Positions 8,910 through 18,507 are shown, counted from the first letter of the stretch. The stretch: DNA of 64,000 nt from Hyphomicrobiales bacterium (GCA_900466475.1 UBMI01000003.1:62001-126000), one strand, 5' to 3'. Translations and numbers: made by a program. Notes: generated from the letters alone by a model not told the origin.

Positions 8910-9176
8910 ATGCCCCTGATCTTCCCCAATAAGAGCCGTAGTTTCGACGAGGGCCGCGATGGGGTTCGTTTCTCCGGCTATGACGGCATGTTCGAGGTGC
9001 GATTTCTGATCGAGACGAGCGCGCTGCGCTCCATCTCCCAGACGAGCCGAACCGAAGCCGAATGCCTGAGCGCCTTCGACGCGGCGCGCCCCGCCATTCT
9101 GGAGGCAGCATCCGGTGTCTACGGCCGCGGCGGTAAGGACCGATACACGCTGACGGAGAAGGATGTCCACCGCTAG
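8910..9176 (+). CDS. DUF1488 family protein
   Basis: 88 residues starting MPLIFPNKSRSFD, with RFSGYDGMFEVRFLIE at about 20-35 and a C-terminal helix. This is the layout of DUF1488, a small single-domain family frequent in alphaproteobacteria and beta-rich at the N-terminus. GGAGAG precedes the ATG by 6 bases. Function unknown. The next gene on this strand, a BON protein, is 135 bases away. Confidence 0.8.
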   Translation: MPLIFPNKSRSFDEGRDGVRFSGYDGMFEVRFLIETSALRSISQTSRTEAECLSAFDAARPAILEAASGVYGRGGKDRYTLTEKDVHR

Positions 9177-9311
9177 GCATGTCCCGCAACAGTTCGCGGC
9201 GGTCTCATGCGACATGCATGGAGACAGCGGCCTGAAGAGTGGCAAGCCAGTCTGAAGGCCGTAGCGTGTCTTGCTTTTACACCCGGGATGAACCGGACAC
9301 GGAGATGAGCA

Positions 9312-9578
9312 ATGTCAGTCGATAGAAAACATCTGAGCGTAGTGGACGATGCCCCGCGAGCTCGGCCCCAGGACGTTGATCTCGAGACGGCGGTTTATGA
9401 TGCGCTTGCCCATACGGGCGATCTCGACCCCAGCTATATATTCGTGACGGCGCGCGGCGGAGACATCACGCTTGCCGGCTGGGTTTCCATCAGCGAGGAA
9501 ATCTGGCTCGCCGAAGAAGCCACTTTGCGAACGCGTGGCGTGCGCAGCGTTCATAACGAGCTGACGCGCGATCTCTAG
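9312..9578 (+). CDS. BON-domain protein
   Basis: 88 residues. From about 22 onward the sequence fits one BON domain: DVDLETAVYDALAH, then a beta-strand with GDITLAGWVSI, and RGVRSVHNEL at the end. BON domains are small alpha/beta modules thought to bind phospholipid or glycan. There is no signal peptide, unlike OsmY, so it is probably cytoplasmic. GGAGATGAGCA precedes the ATG. The alphaproteobacterial relatives often sit near stress genes. Confidence 0.8.
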   Translation: MSVDRKHLSVVDDAPRARPQDVDLETAVYDALAHTGDLDPSYIFVTARGGDITLAGWVSISEEIWLAEEATLRTRGVRSVHNELTRDL

Positions 9579-9737
9579 CGCACTCTTTCATCTCGGCGCG
9601 GCTGCGCGCCGACTTCCGGCCAAGGTCGAAGCCAGCCGGAGGCGAGGAGCCCGGCCCTGCGCCGGGTTCCACGTTGCCGGGTGCGGGCCGACAGCCAGCC
9701 CAGAACCGCCCCCACGCAAGCGACCGATGGATAAGCG

Positions 9738-10106
9738 ATGCGCAAGAGAATAGACGAGACCACCAGACCCGCCCTCTCCACCACAGGCCGGCATGCCAAT
9801 GCGAATGAGAGCCGTCCTGCCCAAAGCCCCTCCGCCAGGGAAATGATCGCCGAAGCCGAGGCCGCCCGCACAACGTTGGATGCGGACATCGATAAAGCGT
9901 CTTCGGCTGACACGCCCGGAAAAGACAAGGACCAGGCGGGCGACAGGACGTCGGCGCGCAGCCCGCTTCCGACCATTGAGGAACTGGAACAGGCCCGTGA
10001 CGACCACAGCAGAAAGATCGCCGGAAGAGAGGCGGACGCGGCAGGAAGACTGCGCGCAGCGCGCGGCGGTTCGTTGCCCAAGCAGCCGCGGAAGCCACGA
10101 TCATGA
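9738..10106 (+). CDS. Hypothetical hydrophilic protein
   Basis: 122 residues, rich in Ala, Arg, Glu and Asp and predicted largely helical or disordered, with a possible coiled coil around 78-105 (TIEELEQARDDHSRK). The weak upstream region gives no clear ribosome site. Its stop at 10104-10106 falls at the breakpoint where the glycosyltransferase fragment on the other strand ends, so its own C-terminus could be an artefact of that rearrangement. No family recognised. Confidence 0.4.
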   Translation: MRKRIDETTRPALSTTGRHANANESRPAQSPSAREMIAEAEAARTTLDADIDKASSADTPGKDKDQAGDRTSARSPLPTIEELEQARDDHSRKIAGREADAAGRLRAARGGSLPKQPRKPRS

Positions 10107-10584
10107 TCTCGATACCTTTGTTCGGTGACAGCAGGCCGAACGTAAGGATGACGGAACGGTTCCCGAAGCCGAGTTTAGCTTTTGCCACATCAGGCTCGCT
10201 GAAAGCAATATCCGGGATCCCATCAGAGATCACGTCGATCTTCTCCATCTGGACGCCGTAGACCTGACGCAATAGCGACCGGCCCTTTTCCGCCATCACA
10301 ACGACTTTCGCGGATATCTCGATGATCCGAGTGAGAACACGACGTTGCGCAGGGTTGGGTTTCGCCAGCACCGCGTGAAGAGTTGTCACGACCGGCATTT
10401 CGAGGCACACCAGCAGCGCGACGATATGGCTTCCGGCTTCGCCACCGAAAATTCCGAACTCGTGCTGGAAGCAGACGACATCGAAGCGTTCCGCAATCAA
10501 AGCTTCCGCCGCGCGTATATAATCCTCACAGTTTTGGTCGGGGATTTGAAGCCAGAAGACCGTGTCCGAGGCTCGCGCTGACAT
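10107..10584 (-). pseudogene. Glycosyltransferase fragment, cut at both ends
   Basis: About 160 codons read like the central part of a GT-B family 4 glycosyltransferase: FDVVCFQHEFGIFGGEAGSH, MPVVTTLHAVL, VVMAEKGRSLLRQVYGV, IDVISDGIPD, VILTFGLLSPNKGIE. Known relatives exceed 370 residues and begin earlier, with a ribosome-proximal PPRxCGIA-type motif that is absent here. The right edge (10584) abuts an IS3-type transposase tail on the other strand. After EIMI at the left edge the sequence stops resembling the family. It cannot encode a complete enzyme. Confidence 0.75.
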
Positions 10585-10585
10585 T

Positions 10586-10696
10586 GGCAGGTATCTGAAC
10601 TTTTACAACAGCCGACGCCCACATTCATCCCTTGACCGGCAGACCCTGGATCCGGCCTTCTTCAACCCGTTGGCACCAATGATGCTGGCGGCATAA
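10586..10696 (+). pseudogene. IS3-family transposase (OrfB) C-terminal relic
   Basis: The frame reads RYLNFYNSRRPHSSLDRQT, then a tail ending at TAA 10694-10696. FYN.RRPHSSLD is the diagnostic C-terminus of IS3-family integrase-type transposases. Only 36 codons remain. The following 60 bases, up to about 10757, are probably the right end of the element. It joins directly to the truncated 5' side of the glycosyltransferase fragment. Confidence 0.8.
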
Positions 10697-10821
10697 TCGA
10701 CCGGAAATCCACTTAACGAAACGCCCCAAGCTGTTCAAACAAACCGAACCACCTCTACCTCACGCAGCCTTTGTTAACCAATCAAGCGCAAAGTTGGAGA
10801 AATGTCGCCGTGGGGGATGGA

Positions 10822-12552
10822 ATGCTGGGTTGGCGTGGACAGAAGAACGTGCGAGATGTGTTGGCGGCGATCTCTGCCTCTCAGGCCGTCATAGAGTTCG
10901 ATCTCAATGGCAACGTCCTGTCCGCCAACGAGAACTTCTGCAAAGCGCTCGGCTACGCCGCAAGCGAAATAGTTGGCAAGCACCACAGCATGTTCTGCGA
11001 TCCTGCCGAGGTCTCAAGCGCGGCATATCGGGAGTTCTGGAAGAAGCTCGGCGCCGGGCGTTTTGAATCGGGTGCGTACAAACGCATCGCGAAAGGCGGC
11101 CGGGAAATCTGGATCCAGGCGACCTATAATCCGATCTTGCGAAACGGCAGACCTTTCAAGGTCGTCAAGATCGCCTCCGACATCACCGGTGCGAAGGAGC
11201 GATCGATTGAAGACGCCGGAAAGCTTGATGCGATTTCCCGTTCGCAAGCGGTCATTGAGTTCAAGCCAGACGGTGAGATTATCACCGCTAACGAGAACTT
11301 CTGTTCTACGCTGGGCTATTCGCTCGGCGAGATCGTCGGTCGCCACCACCGCATCTTCTGTCGCGAAGACTATGCGTCCTCGCCTGCCTATGCGGACTTC
11401 TGGCGACGCCTTGCTAAGGGGGAATTTTTCTCAAACGAATTTGTGCGCGTCAGCAAAAGCGGGAAAGACGTCTGGATACAGGCCGCCTATAATCCGATCG
11501 TCAACAGTGAGGGCAAGGTCGTTAGGGTCGTCAAGTTCGCCACCGATGTGACTGCGCGTATGTCGGCAATTGGACAAGTCAATGCCGGCCTGGAAGCTCT
11601 GTCCGAGGGCGATCTGACGTCGTCGCTCGACCAGGAATTCGTGCCCTCGATGGAGGGATTACGCGCTAACTTCAACCGCTCGATCGTCAAGTTGCGCCAG
11701 ACAATCGTAACGATCGGCGGCAATGGCAGCGCAATTGCCGCAGCGGCTCATGAGATCAGTAATGCCGCCGACAGCTTCTCAAAGAGGACGGAAACACAGG
11801 CAGCCTCGCTTGAGGAAACGGCGGCAGCACTCGAGCAAATCACCACCACCGTTAACGATTCCAGCCGGAGGGCTCAAGAGGCGGGCCTCCTCGTCGCCCG
11901 AACGAAAGAAGGTGCCGAGGCATCCGGAGAGGTCGTGCGCAATGCAGTCGGAGCAATGGATGCGATCCAACAATCATCGAACGGTATCACAAACATTATC
12001 GGTGTGATCGACGACATCGCCTTTCAAACCAACCTTCTCGCGCTGAACGCCGGGGTCGAAGCCGCGCGGGCCGGAGAGGCTGGCAAGGGGTTTGCGGTCG
12101 TGGCGCAGGAGGTGCGCGAACTCGCACAAAGATCGGCAATCGCGGCGAAGGAGATCAAGTTTCTGATCTCCACCTCCGGCGAACAGGTCAAGAGAGGCGT
12201 CGAATTGGTCGGCAGGACAGGTGAGGCATTGAGCACGATCGTTCTGCAGGTCGGCGAAATCAACGAAAACGTGACCGCGATCGTCGAAGCGGCCCGAGAG
12301 CAGGCGCACGGATTGAAAGAGATCAATGTCGCCGTGAATTCCATGGATCAAGCCACGCAGCAGAATGCTGCCATGGCAGAGGAAAGTACGGCCGCGAGCT
12401 CAGGTCTTGCCGAACAAGCGGCCGCCATGCGCGATCTGCTGGCGCAGTTCAGACTCGGAGGGGCAACTAGAGAGGTGGCACGCCCTCGCGAGACCTCAAT
12501 GACCAAAGCGCTTCGCTCGTCCGCTCTACGTTTGCACCTAGCCCATCACTAA
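10822..12552 (+). CDS. Cytoplasmic methyl-accepting chemotaxis protein with two PAS domains
   Basis: About 576 residues. Two tandem PAS domains (roughly 8-118 and 132-242) each carry an F-D/K-x-x-G..-ANENFC.LGY pattern, followed by a HAMP-like linker and a signalling domain from about 310. The conserved tip reads [19 protein letters not shown] and continues to [13 protein letters not shown]. No membrane segment exists, so it is a soluble receptor sensing an internal or redox signal through PAS. The C-terminus lacks a CheR-tethering pentapeptide. The start is uncertain: ATG 10822 is used; GTG 10810 has a better-spaced GGAGA, and TTG 10771 is also open. It begins about 60 bases after the IS3 relic end. 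Confidence 0.9.
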   Translation: MLGWRGQKNVRDVLAAISASQAVIEFDLNGNVLSANENFCKALGYAASEIVGKHHSMFCDPAEVSSAAYREFWKKLGAGRFESGAYKRIAKGGREIWIQATYNPILRNGRPFKVVKIASDITGAKERSIEDAGKLDAISRSQAVIEFKPDGEIITANENFCSTLGYSLGEIVGRHHRIFCREDYASSPAYADFWRRLAKGEFFSNEFVRVSKSGKDVWIQAAYNPIVNSEGKVVRVVKFATDVTARMSAIGQVNAGLEALSEGDLTSSLDQEFVPSMEGLRANFNRSIVKLRQTIVTIGGNGSAIAAAAHEISNAADSFSKRTETQAASLEETAAALEQITTTVNDSSRRAQEAGLLVARTKEGAEASGEVVRNAVGAMDAIQQSSNGITNIIGVIDDIAFQTNLLALNAGVEAARAGEAGKGFAVVAQEVRELAQRSAIAAKEIKFLISTSGEQVKRGVELVGRTGEALSTIVLQVGEINENVTAIVEAAREQAHGLKEINVAVNSMDQATQQNAAMAEESTAASSGLAEQAAAMRDLLAQFRLGGATREVARPRETSMTKALRSSALRLHLAHH

Positions 12553-12691
12553 CCGCACGGGTGCGGTCATCGCGCAGAACGAGTGGCAAGAGTGATGAAT
12601 TACGTCGCCGGATGACCAGAGTCAGAGCGGACTCGATCGAAAGACGAGTCACCACCGCGAACTCAGCTGCCTGTCACGGAATGCGGCGCCG

Positions 12692-13580
12692 CTACAGGCT
12701 TGGAGTCTGGTGAATCTTTGAACCAGTCACGGTCGTCCCATGGATGCTCGCCAGCGTCTCGCCGAAGACGGTTTTGATTTCGCCCAGCAGTTCACCCGCT
12801 GCCACCGACTCTCCCAAATCCTTTTTCGGATACCAGAGGCCCGTCGTGGGTGCCGTCGGCACCCCCATGGTCACGACGTCGAGCCTCGTCAGTCGAGCCT
12901 CGTCACGGGTGGCTCACCGGGCAGCAGGCCAATATGCTGCATGACGCGGCGGATGCCATCAGTCATCTGTGTCACCGTCCCTGCGTCCCAAAGCCGTTGC
13001 CGCTGACCTCCGGCAGGATGCTCGAGATGGCGAGCTTATGAGACGCATCAACCGTATAACCGGAACCACCGGCTGCCACGGCAACCTTGATACCGAAGAC
13101 CGCCGCAAGCGCTTGCGATTTTTCGCAGCCTGCCGGAAAGATCGTAAACGTTGCCAGCCCTTCGTCGAGATCGCCGCCGTGGCAATCGATGTAGGCATCC
13201 GCTTTCGGGAATACTTCGGTTACCAGCCAGTGTGCCAGTTGCTCACTCGTCGTTCCCTCGGGCTTGCCCGGAAACATGCGGTTCAGGTTTTTGCTGTCCT
13301 GCGGCATGATATAGATGTTGCGACGGTGGAAGGCCTCGACATTCAGGATCGGCAGCACGATGAGCGTGCCCTTGATCTCCTCCGGCTTCGTCTTCATCAG
13401 CTGGACGGCTGCCTCAATGGAGCAAAACTCCGAACCGTGAACGCCGGCTGTCACGAGCAGGCATGGCCCCTGCTCCTCCCCCTCGATGATCGCGAAGGGG
13501 ATTTCCAGCTCGTTGGTCGGACGGACATGACCGAATTCCGATCGAGGCTTTCCGGTACGCAGGGCAGGCAAGGATGTCAT
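12692..13580 (-). pseudogene. AstE/AspA-like deacylase (M14-type) gene, two frame lesions
   Basis: From ATG 13580 (GGAGGA seven bases upstream) the frame gives a zinc carboxypeptidase-fold deacylase of the succinylglutamate desuccinylase/aspartoacylase group. GVHGSEFCSIEAA has the HxxE zinc pair and DCHGGDLDE the second His. The family motif GNGFW is broken: the DNA reads ggctttgggac where one more T would restore FWDAGTVTQ, so the frame is lost at about 12990. The restored frame runs on through MTDGIRRVMQHIGLLPGE and meets a 14-bp tandem duplication at 12878-12905 that shifts it again. Beyond that it resumes as GVPTAPTTGLWYPKKDLGE. The extreme C-terminus also looks foreign. Last gene of the leftward operon. 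Confidence 0.85.
12878..12905. repeat. 14-bp tandem duplication inside the deacylase pseudogene
   Basis: GTCGAGCCTCGTCA occurs twice head to tail (12878-12891 and 12892-12905). Fourteen is not a multiple of three, so one copy shifts the reading frame. Removing one copy reconnects two halves of the deacylase reading frame. Confidence 0.9.
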
Positions 13581-13633
13581 CGAAATATCCTCCGCCGAAA
13601 CGCCATCGGCACGCTTCGTTGTCTTGGCGTCGT

Positions 13634-15007
13634 TCAAGCTGAGGTAGCAAGCCGCCTCAGCAGCATCGTCCATGCCCGCATGCCCAGCTTGAAGTTTCCA
13701 AGCCGCAGGAATTCGTTTGGCGCATGGTAGTCCTCGTCAGCCGTCGAGAAGGAGAAGAAGATCGAAGGACTGCCGAGATATTTGCGGAAGGCGCTTCCGA
13801 TGGGGATCGTCGCACCCATGGCGACCCGCAAGGGCTTTGCACCCAGCAATTCGCCGAGAACCTCTTCGGAAATCTTCAGCGCCGGCAGGTCGGGATCAAC
13901 GAAATCGGCCTCGCTGCCTGGCCCATGGCGATGGATCTCGAGCTGGAAGCCCTTCGGCAGACGCTCGTGCACATGGCGGCTAATGGCGGCGATCACTGCA
14001 TCCGGCTTCTGCCCGGCAATGAGGCGGCAGGTGATCTTCGCGCTGGCCGTATTCGGAATGACCGTTTTGGTCCCCTTGCCCTGATAGCCGCCCCAGATGC
14101 CGTTGAATTCCAGCGTCGGCTCAAGCCATTGTCGGATCAGCAGCTCGCGGCCGTTGTCGATCGGTTCACCGCCGGCAACACCTATTTCCCGATAGTAGGC
14201 GGCGCTGTCAAATTGCGATGCCTCGATTGCCGTGACAATCTTCGGATCGGGCGGCGTGGCTCCATCGAGAAAGCCCTCGACGCTGACACGGCCATCCGGA
14301 CCGTGCATGGTTGCGAGCAGGCCGGCAAGGGCTGCGATCGGGTTCGGCGCACTGCCACCGTGGCGGCCGGAATGCAGGTCCTTGGCGGCACCGGTGATGG
14401 TGATATCGAGAGCAGCCAATCCACGGCTTGCCACCGTGATCGATGGCTTGTCCGGGCGCCACATGGCGCCATCGGCAGAAAGCACAACATCGCAGCGGAG
14501 CTTGTCGCGGTATTTTTCGAGCGTCGGCGCGAAATGCGGGCTACCGGATTCCTCCTCGCCCTCGATCAACACTTTCAGATTGACCGGTAACCGACCTTCG
14601 ACGCGCATGAAGGCTTCAGCAACGATGATCGGGATCAGCAACGGACCCTTGTCGTCGGAGACGCCCCGGGCATAGAGCCTGCCATCGCGTTCGTCCGGTT
14701 CAAAAGGCGGCGTCTTCCACTTCTCAAGCGGATCCGGCGGCTGGACATCATAATGACCGTAGACGAGATAGGTCGGCAGGACGGGATCAGAAAGGATCTC
14801 GCCATAGACGGCCGGATGGCCACCGCTATCAAGCATCTCGACGGCAGAGAAGCCTGCCTTGCGCAAGCGATCTGCCACAAATGCCGCGGCCTGTCGGATA
14901 CCTGTTGCAAAGTCGGGGTCGGTGCTGACGCTCGGTATGCGGCAGAAAGCCTTGAGATCGTCGAGAGCGGCTGGATAGTTTTCTTCCAGATAGGTCTCAA
15001 CGCTCAT
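13634..15007 (-). CDS. M20-family metallopeptidase (dipeptidase / deacylase type)
   Basis: 457 residues from ATG 15007, which overlaps the SDR stop as ATGA. Metal-site motifs of the M20 family are in order: VYGHYDVQP (first His and catalytic Asp, near 80-88), RGVSDDKGP (bridging Asp, near 115), EGEEESGS (catalytic and metal Glu, about 148-155), and a C-terminal DEDYHAPNE with the last His near 430. The lid domain begins at about 190. It should be a cytoplasmic dinuclear zinc hydrolase that cleaves dipeptides or N-acyl amino acids; this branch resembles CNDP-like dipeptidases. Fourth enzyme of the leftward operon under the GntR regulator. Confidence 0.92.
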   Translation of the reverse strand: MSVETYLEENYPAALDDLKAFCRIPSVSTDPDFATGIRQAAAFVADRLRKAGFSAVEMLDSGGHPAVYGEILSDPVLPTYLVYGHYDVQPPDPLEKWKTPPFEPDERDGRLYARGVSDDKGPLLIPIIVAEAFMRVEGRLPVNLKVLIEGEEESGSPHFAPTLEKYRDKLRCDVVLSADGAMWRPDKPSITVASRGLAALDITITGAAKDLHSGRHGGSAPNPIAALAGLLATMHGPDGRVSVEGFLDGATPPDPKIVTAIEASQFDSAAYYREIGVAGGEPIDNGRELLIRQWLEPTLEFNGIWGGYQGKGTKTVIPNTASAKITCRLIAGQKPDAVIAAISRHVHERLPKGFQLEIHRHGPGSEADFVDPDLPALKISEEVLGELLGAKPLRVAMGATIPIGSAFRKYLGSPSIFFSFSTADEDYHAPNEFLRLGNFKLGMRAWTMLLRRLATSA

Positions 15008-15750
15008 TTGCCACCGTCCACGCTGATGACCTGACCGGATATCCAGCCGGCATAGTCGGAAGCGAAGAACATCACCATACCGGCGATATCTTCGGGCATG
15101 CCGAGGCGCTTCAGCGCGATATTCTGCAGAAGCCGCGCCTGGCCCTCTTCGCCCATCGCTTCCCACTGGCGTTCGGTCGTCGGGTTGGAGCGCACGAAGC
15201 CCGGCGCTACATTGTTGACCGTGATGCCCCAGGGCCCGAGCTCATGGGCAAGCTGGCGGGTGAGGCCGATCTGGCCTGCCTTGGCGCTGGCATAGGCCTG
15301 GATGCCGGTCAGCGAAATGCCGAGGCCGGCGCCGCTCGAAATGTTGATGATCCGGCCCGCCTTGCGGCGTTTCATGGCGGGGGCCACTGCCTGCGCCATA
15401 AAGAAGGCGCCCGAAAGATTGACATCGAAGATCGTCTGCCAGTCGCGTTCGGAAATATCCTCGATCGGGCGGCCCACCTGCCCGCGCACGCCGCCGGCAT
15501 TGTTGACGAGGATCTCGACCTCGCCGAAGGTCGGCACCAGCCCCTGTACGTCGGTGCGGTTGCCAACGTCGAGCACATGCGCCGTGGTCTTCTCACCACA
15601 GAGCTTGACGGTTTCCGCCAATCCGGCCGCATTCACATCGCAGACGTGAACACGCGCACCACGGCTTGCAAAACCCTGAGCGATCGTCCGGCCGAAACCA
15701 TGAGCAGCCCCTGTGACGACGACCACCTTTCCATCAAAGGAGATATTCAT
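15004..15750 (-). CDS. Short-chain dehydrogenase/reductase
   Basis: 248 residues, classical SDR. Cofactor site TGAAHGFGR (14-22), an acidic Asp38 in VCDVN after strand 2 favouring NAD, NNAGG at 83-87, catalytic Ser in NISSGAG near 136, and YASAK with the catalytic Tyr and Lys near 150. It ends SVDGGK. Substrate unknown; within the operon it would oxidise or reduce a hydroxyl or keto intermediate. Both ends overlap neighbours by ATGA, so translation is coupled to the ketopantoate-reductase-like gene before it and the M20 gene after it. Confidence 0.9.
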   Translation of the reverse strand: MNISFDGKVVVVTGAAHGFGRTIAQGFASRGARVHVCDVNAAGLAETVKLCGEKTTAHVLDVGNRTDVQGLVPTFGEVEILVNNAGGVRGQVGRPIEDISERDWQTIFDVNLSGAFFMAQAVAPAMKRRKAGRIINISSGAGLGISLTGIQAYASAKAGQIGLTRQLAHELGPWGITVNNVAPGFVRSNPTTERQWEAMGEEGQARLLQNIALKRLGMPEDIAGMVMFFASDYAGWISGQVISVDGGK

Positions 15751-16763
15751 GCGACCCTCGCAAGCTCTTCGATATTGGCCATGGCGAGGGCTCGTTTGCC
15801 CTCCTCGATCTCATGGATCATGGAAATGACGCGCGCCGCGAGCGGTGTCGGAACGCGCGATTCCTGGCCGATCGCAACCACCGGCAAAACCTGCGCGTCG
15901 ACTTCGGTCTTGCGCTTGCGCACAGCCAGGTCACGCCAGATGCCGGAATGCGACTTTACGGATTTTCGATTGTGAACCGACATATCGTCAAAGGATTTGT
16001 TGGTCTGCTCCAATGTCGCCAACGGACCGAAGGCTGAGGGGTCGAAGCCGTCGAAGGCTTCCGGCTTGATATTGTTGACTGCCGCGACCGTCGCGACTTC
16101 AAGTGCCAGCCTGCGCAGAACCGGTCTGGCGGTCGGATTGTCGAGAACATCGGCAATGCTGTCATTCGTCAGCGCAGTCCCGAAGAGCAGCGCACCATAG
16201 ATCAGCTTGCCCCAGAGGAAACCCCAGATATTGTTGGTGATCAGGGCTTTCGGTTCGAACTGTTTCATCAGGTCGTAAATGTCTTCGGCACGATCCGTGA
16301 AGCGTCCGTCAAGCTCGCCGATGACGACGGCACCATGGCCGCTATACTGCACAACGCCGGGCTCGAGATAATCTGCGCCGAAATTGACGAAGCAGCCAAT
16401 GACCCTGTGCTCGCCGACGATGCGGGAGATGATGCGCTCGTTGAGACCGTTCTGCGCCGACACTACGTAACCGTCCGAGGCAAGATGCTCGACAAGCATA
16501 TGCGCTGCGTCTTCTGTGTGATGAGCCTTCACGCAGAGGAAGGTGCGCGTATAGGTGCCTTCCAGCTCCTCCGGCAGATAGGCCTTGGCCTGCACCACAT
16601 CCTCGAATATGGGGCCGACGATCTTCAGGCCTCTCTCGTTGATGGCATCGACGTGTTCCCTAACGTTGTCGACGAAGATCACCTCGTTGCCGGCGCGGAT
16701 AAAGGCAGCACCCAACGTGCCGCCGATCGCACCGGCACCCCAGATCAGGATCGGCTCGCTCAT
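15747..16763 (-). CDS. Ketopantoate-reductase-like (ApbA/PanE family) dehydrogenase
   Basis: 338 residues starting MSEPILIWGAGAIGGTLGAA, a dinucleotide-binding GxGxxG, then an acidic residue in FVDN at the end of strand 2. Later, KAHHTEDAA and SAQNGLNE resemble the K and N positions of the ApbA/PanE fold, and the C-terminal half is all helical. True PanE makes pantoate for CoA. The catabolic operon setting, between creatininase-like and SDR genes, makes a different 2-oxo or imino acid substrate more likely. The start at 16763 overlaps the creatininase stop by ATGA and has AAGGAGG upstream. Confidence 0.85.
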   Translation of the reverse strand: MSEPILIWGAGAIGGTLGAAFIRAGNEVIFVDNVREHVDAINERGLKIVGPIFEDVVQAKAYLPEELEGTYTRTFLCVKAHHTEDAAHMLVEHLASDGYVVSAQNGLNERIISRIVGEHRVIGCFVNFGADYLEPGVVQYSGHGAVVIGELDGRFTDRAEDIYDLMKQFEPKALITNNIWGFLWGKLIYGALLFGTALTNDSIADVLDNPTARPVLRRLALEVATVAAVNNIKPEAFDGFDPSAFGPLATLEQTNKSFDDMSVHNRKSVKSHSGIWRDLAVRKRKTEVDAQVLPVVAIGQESRVPTPLAARVISMIHEIEEGKRALAMANIEELARVA

Positions 16764-17461
16764 GCCCAGCCTCCTTCGAGAAGCGCACGGGTTTCCTGGA
16801 CAGCCACATCCCAGATCGCCTGCATCTCCTGATCCGGCCGCTCGTAGTAGCCGCCAAAGTTCCCATCGCCGAGATATGCCTTGACGGCATCCGGAGACAT
16901 GACGCGCATACGGGCGAGATCGATCATCGGCTTCTGCTGCGTCGGCTGCTTTACGCCTTCGAGACGGGTCCAGGGGAAGTTTTCCATCCACGACGCATGC
17001 GAAGCGACCGTGTCGATTTCCTGCACCTTGGCAAGGGTTTTCGGCGCATTCCACCAGTTGTGAAACTTCACCGCCGTGTCCGGATTATCGGCCATCCATT
17101 CGATCGCCAAACTGCCGGCCGGCTGGTTGCCACCATGGCCGTTGACGATCAGTATACGGCGGAAGCCCTGCCGTCTCAGACCGTCGAGAATATCGCGAAC
17201 CAGGCTGATATAGGTTTCCTGGCGGATGCTGATCGTGCCGGGATAGGAGAGAAAATAGGGCGTGATGCCATAGGCCACGACCGGGAAGACAGGAATGCCG
17301 AAGGGGGCGGCAGCATCGGCCGCCACTTTCTCCGACAGGATTGAATCAACCGAGAGCGACAGGCCGGCATGCTGCTCGGTGCTGCCGAGCGGCAGGATCG
17401 CCCGGTCATCGGTTTTCAGATAGGTTTCGATCTGCTGCCAGTTTGACTCAGATACTCTCAT
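16760..17461 (-). CDS. Creatininase-family amidohydrolase
   Basis: 233 residues. Family motifs: LPLGSTEQHAGLSLSVDS (24-41; Glu, His and Asp are metal ligands, with the usual Gly after His replaced by Ala), YPGTISI near 92, and VNGHGGNQPA near 127. Creatininase-like enzymes open cyclic amides or deformylate small metabolites using Zn or Mn. The exact reaction cannot be read. It is the first enzyme after the GntR regulator (59-base gap) and overlaps the next gene by ATGA, so it heads a tight four-gene enzyme set plus the broken deacylase. Confidence 0.88.
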   Translation of the reverse strand: MRVSESNWQQIETYLKTDDRAILPLGSTEQHAGLSLSVDSILSEKVAADAAAPFGIPVFPVVAYGITPYFLSYPGTISIRQETYISLVRDILDGLRRQGFRRILIVNGHGGNQPAGSLAIEWMADNPDTAVKFHNWWNAPKTLAKVQEIDTVASHASWMENFPWTRLEGVKQPTQQKPMIDLARMRVMSPDAVKAYLGDGNFGGYYERPDQEMQAIWDVAVQETRALLEGGWA

Positions 17462-17520
17462 CTCGTCCGCCTTTCCTACACCTTTGCATCAATCTCGTTT
17501 TGTTTGGGATTTTCCTCGCC

Positions 17521-18486
17521 TCAGGACGATGCACCGTCGGCCCGGATGATCGGCACGATCACCCGTTCGATATCGCCGGTGTCTGGCGCGTGGCGGTATT
17601 CGATTGCCTGAACTCCAGCAGGCACGAGCTCCGTCACGCTTTCCGCACCCGATGCGTAGATCACGACGGAAACATTGGCGAGCAATGTCTCCAGCCCCAG
17701 CGCCTCCAGCGTGGTGGCGGCAATTTCGCTGACATGCGGTGCAAAACGCTGCACGCCGCTCTTCATGATCGGTAAGAAATCCGGAAAGCGCGAGACAACG
17801 GCGATCGAGGCAAGTGAATCGAGCGAAGCAAGCGCCCTGCGCGTCTCCTCCGATGGCGTGAAGCTGATAGTCACCACCTTGGTATTCGGCACCAGAGTGG
17901 CGACCTCGCGATGGCGGTTGGCAAATGTAATGGCAAGATCGGCGGAATTGGCGCGCGCCTTGGCTGCCGGATTGCGTTCGATCGCCGAAACCGTGAGCGG
18001 CTCGACCGTGACCTCGCGCCCGAGGCGAGCGGCAATGAAACGGGCATAGCTTGCCGTCGCATCCTGGAAGATGCCGATCATGACGATCCGCAGGCGCGGC
18101 CCGATACTGTCGCGATAAAAGGCACGGGAATTGACAAGCGATACAAGATCCGACGAGCGAATGCCGAGCCGCAGGCTTTCATCGATCAGGTGGTCGATCT
18201 GGCGGTGCAGCTCCGTGACATCTGCCCGTCCCGCAAGCCGCGCCTGAAGGCTGTCGCTGACGAAAGTGCCAGAACCCGGACGCGTATCGATGAGGCCGGC
18301 AGCCTTCAGATCCGCATAGACCTGGCTGACCGTCATCGGCGCAACCCCCACCTTCTCGGCAAGCTCGCGGACGGAAGGAAGTGCCTCTCCCGGAGCCAGC
18401 TCACCGCAGGCGATACCATATTCGATGAGGCCATGAAGCTGCGTGCGCAATGGCACAGGCAGATCCCGGTCGATGAAAAAATGCAT
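17521..18486 (-). CDS. GntR-type regulator with fused ligand-binding domain
   Basis: 321 residues. The N-terminal winged HTH spans about 8-75: LIEYGIACGELAPGEALPS, VRELAEKVGVAPMTVSQVY, GLIDTRPGSGTFVSD. The remainder (about 100-320) resembles a periplasmic-binding-protein-like or response-regulator-like sensor rather than FCD or UTRA. It is transcribed divergently from the transporter and is the first gene leftward of the shared promoter. That suggests it senses the transported substrate or a breakdown product and controls both operons. Two similar 18-bp palindromic sites lie in the intergenic region, one 22 bases upstream of its start. Confidence 0.9.
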   Translation of the reverse strand: MHFFIDRDLPVPLRTQLHGLIEYGIACGELAPGEALPSVRELAEKVGVAPMTVSQVYADLKAAGLIDTRPGSGTFVSDSLQARLAGRADVTELHRQIDHLIDESLRLGIRSSDLVSLVNSRAFYRDSIGPRLRIVMIGIFQDATASYARFIAARLGREVTVEPLTVSAIERNPAAKARANSADLAITFANRHREVATLVPNTKVVTISFTPSEETRRALASLDSLASIAVVSRFPDFLPIMKSGVQRFAPHVSEIAATTLEALGLETLLANVSVVIYASGAESVTELVPAGVQAIEYRHAPDTGDIERVIVPIIRADGASS

Positions 18487-18507
18487 GGAACCCGTTCGGC
18501 GCTATCT

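Noticed and set aside
8646..9245. 199-codon leftward open frame opposite the DUF1488 gene
   Set aside because: Overlaps DUF1488 entirely on the other strand and shows no family pattern, Cys/Arg-rich as in shadow frames.
12552..12567. Small hairpin ACCGCAC-GG-GTGCGGT at the end of the chemoreceptor gene
   Set aside because: The loop is only two bases (or four with shorter arms) and no T-run follows, so a terminator call is not justified.
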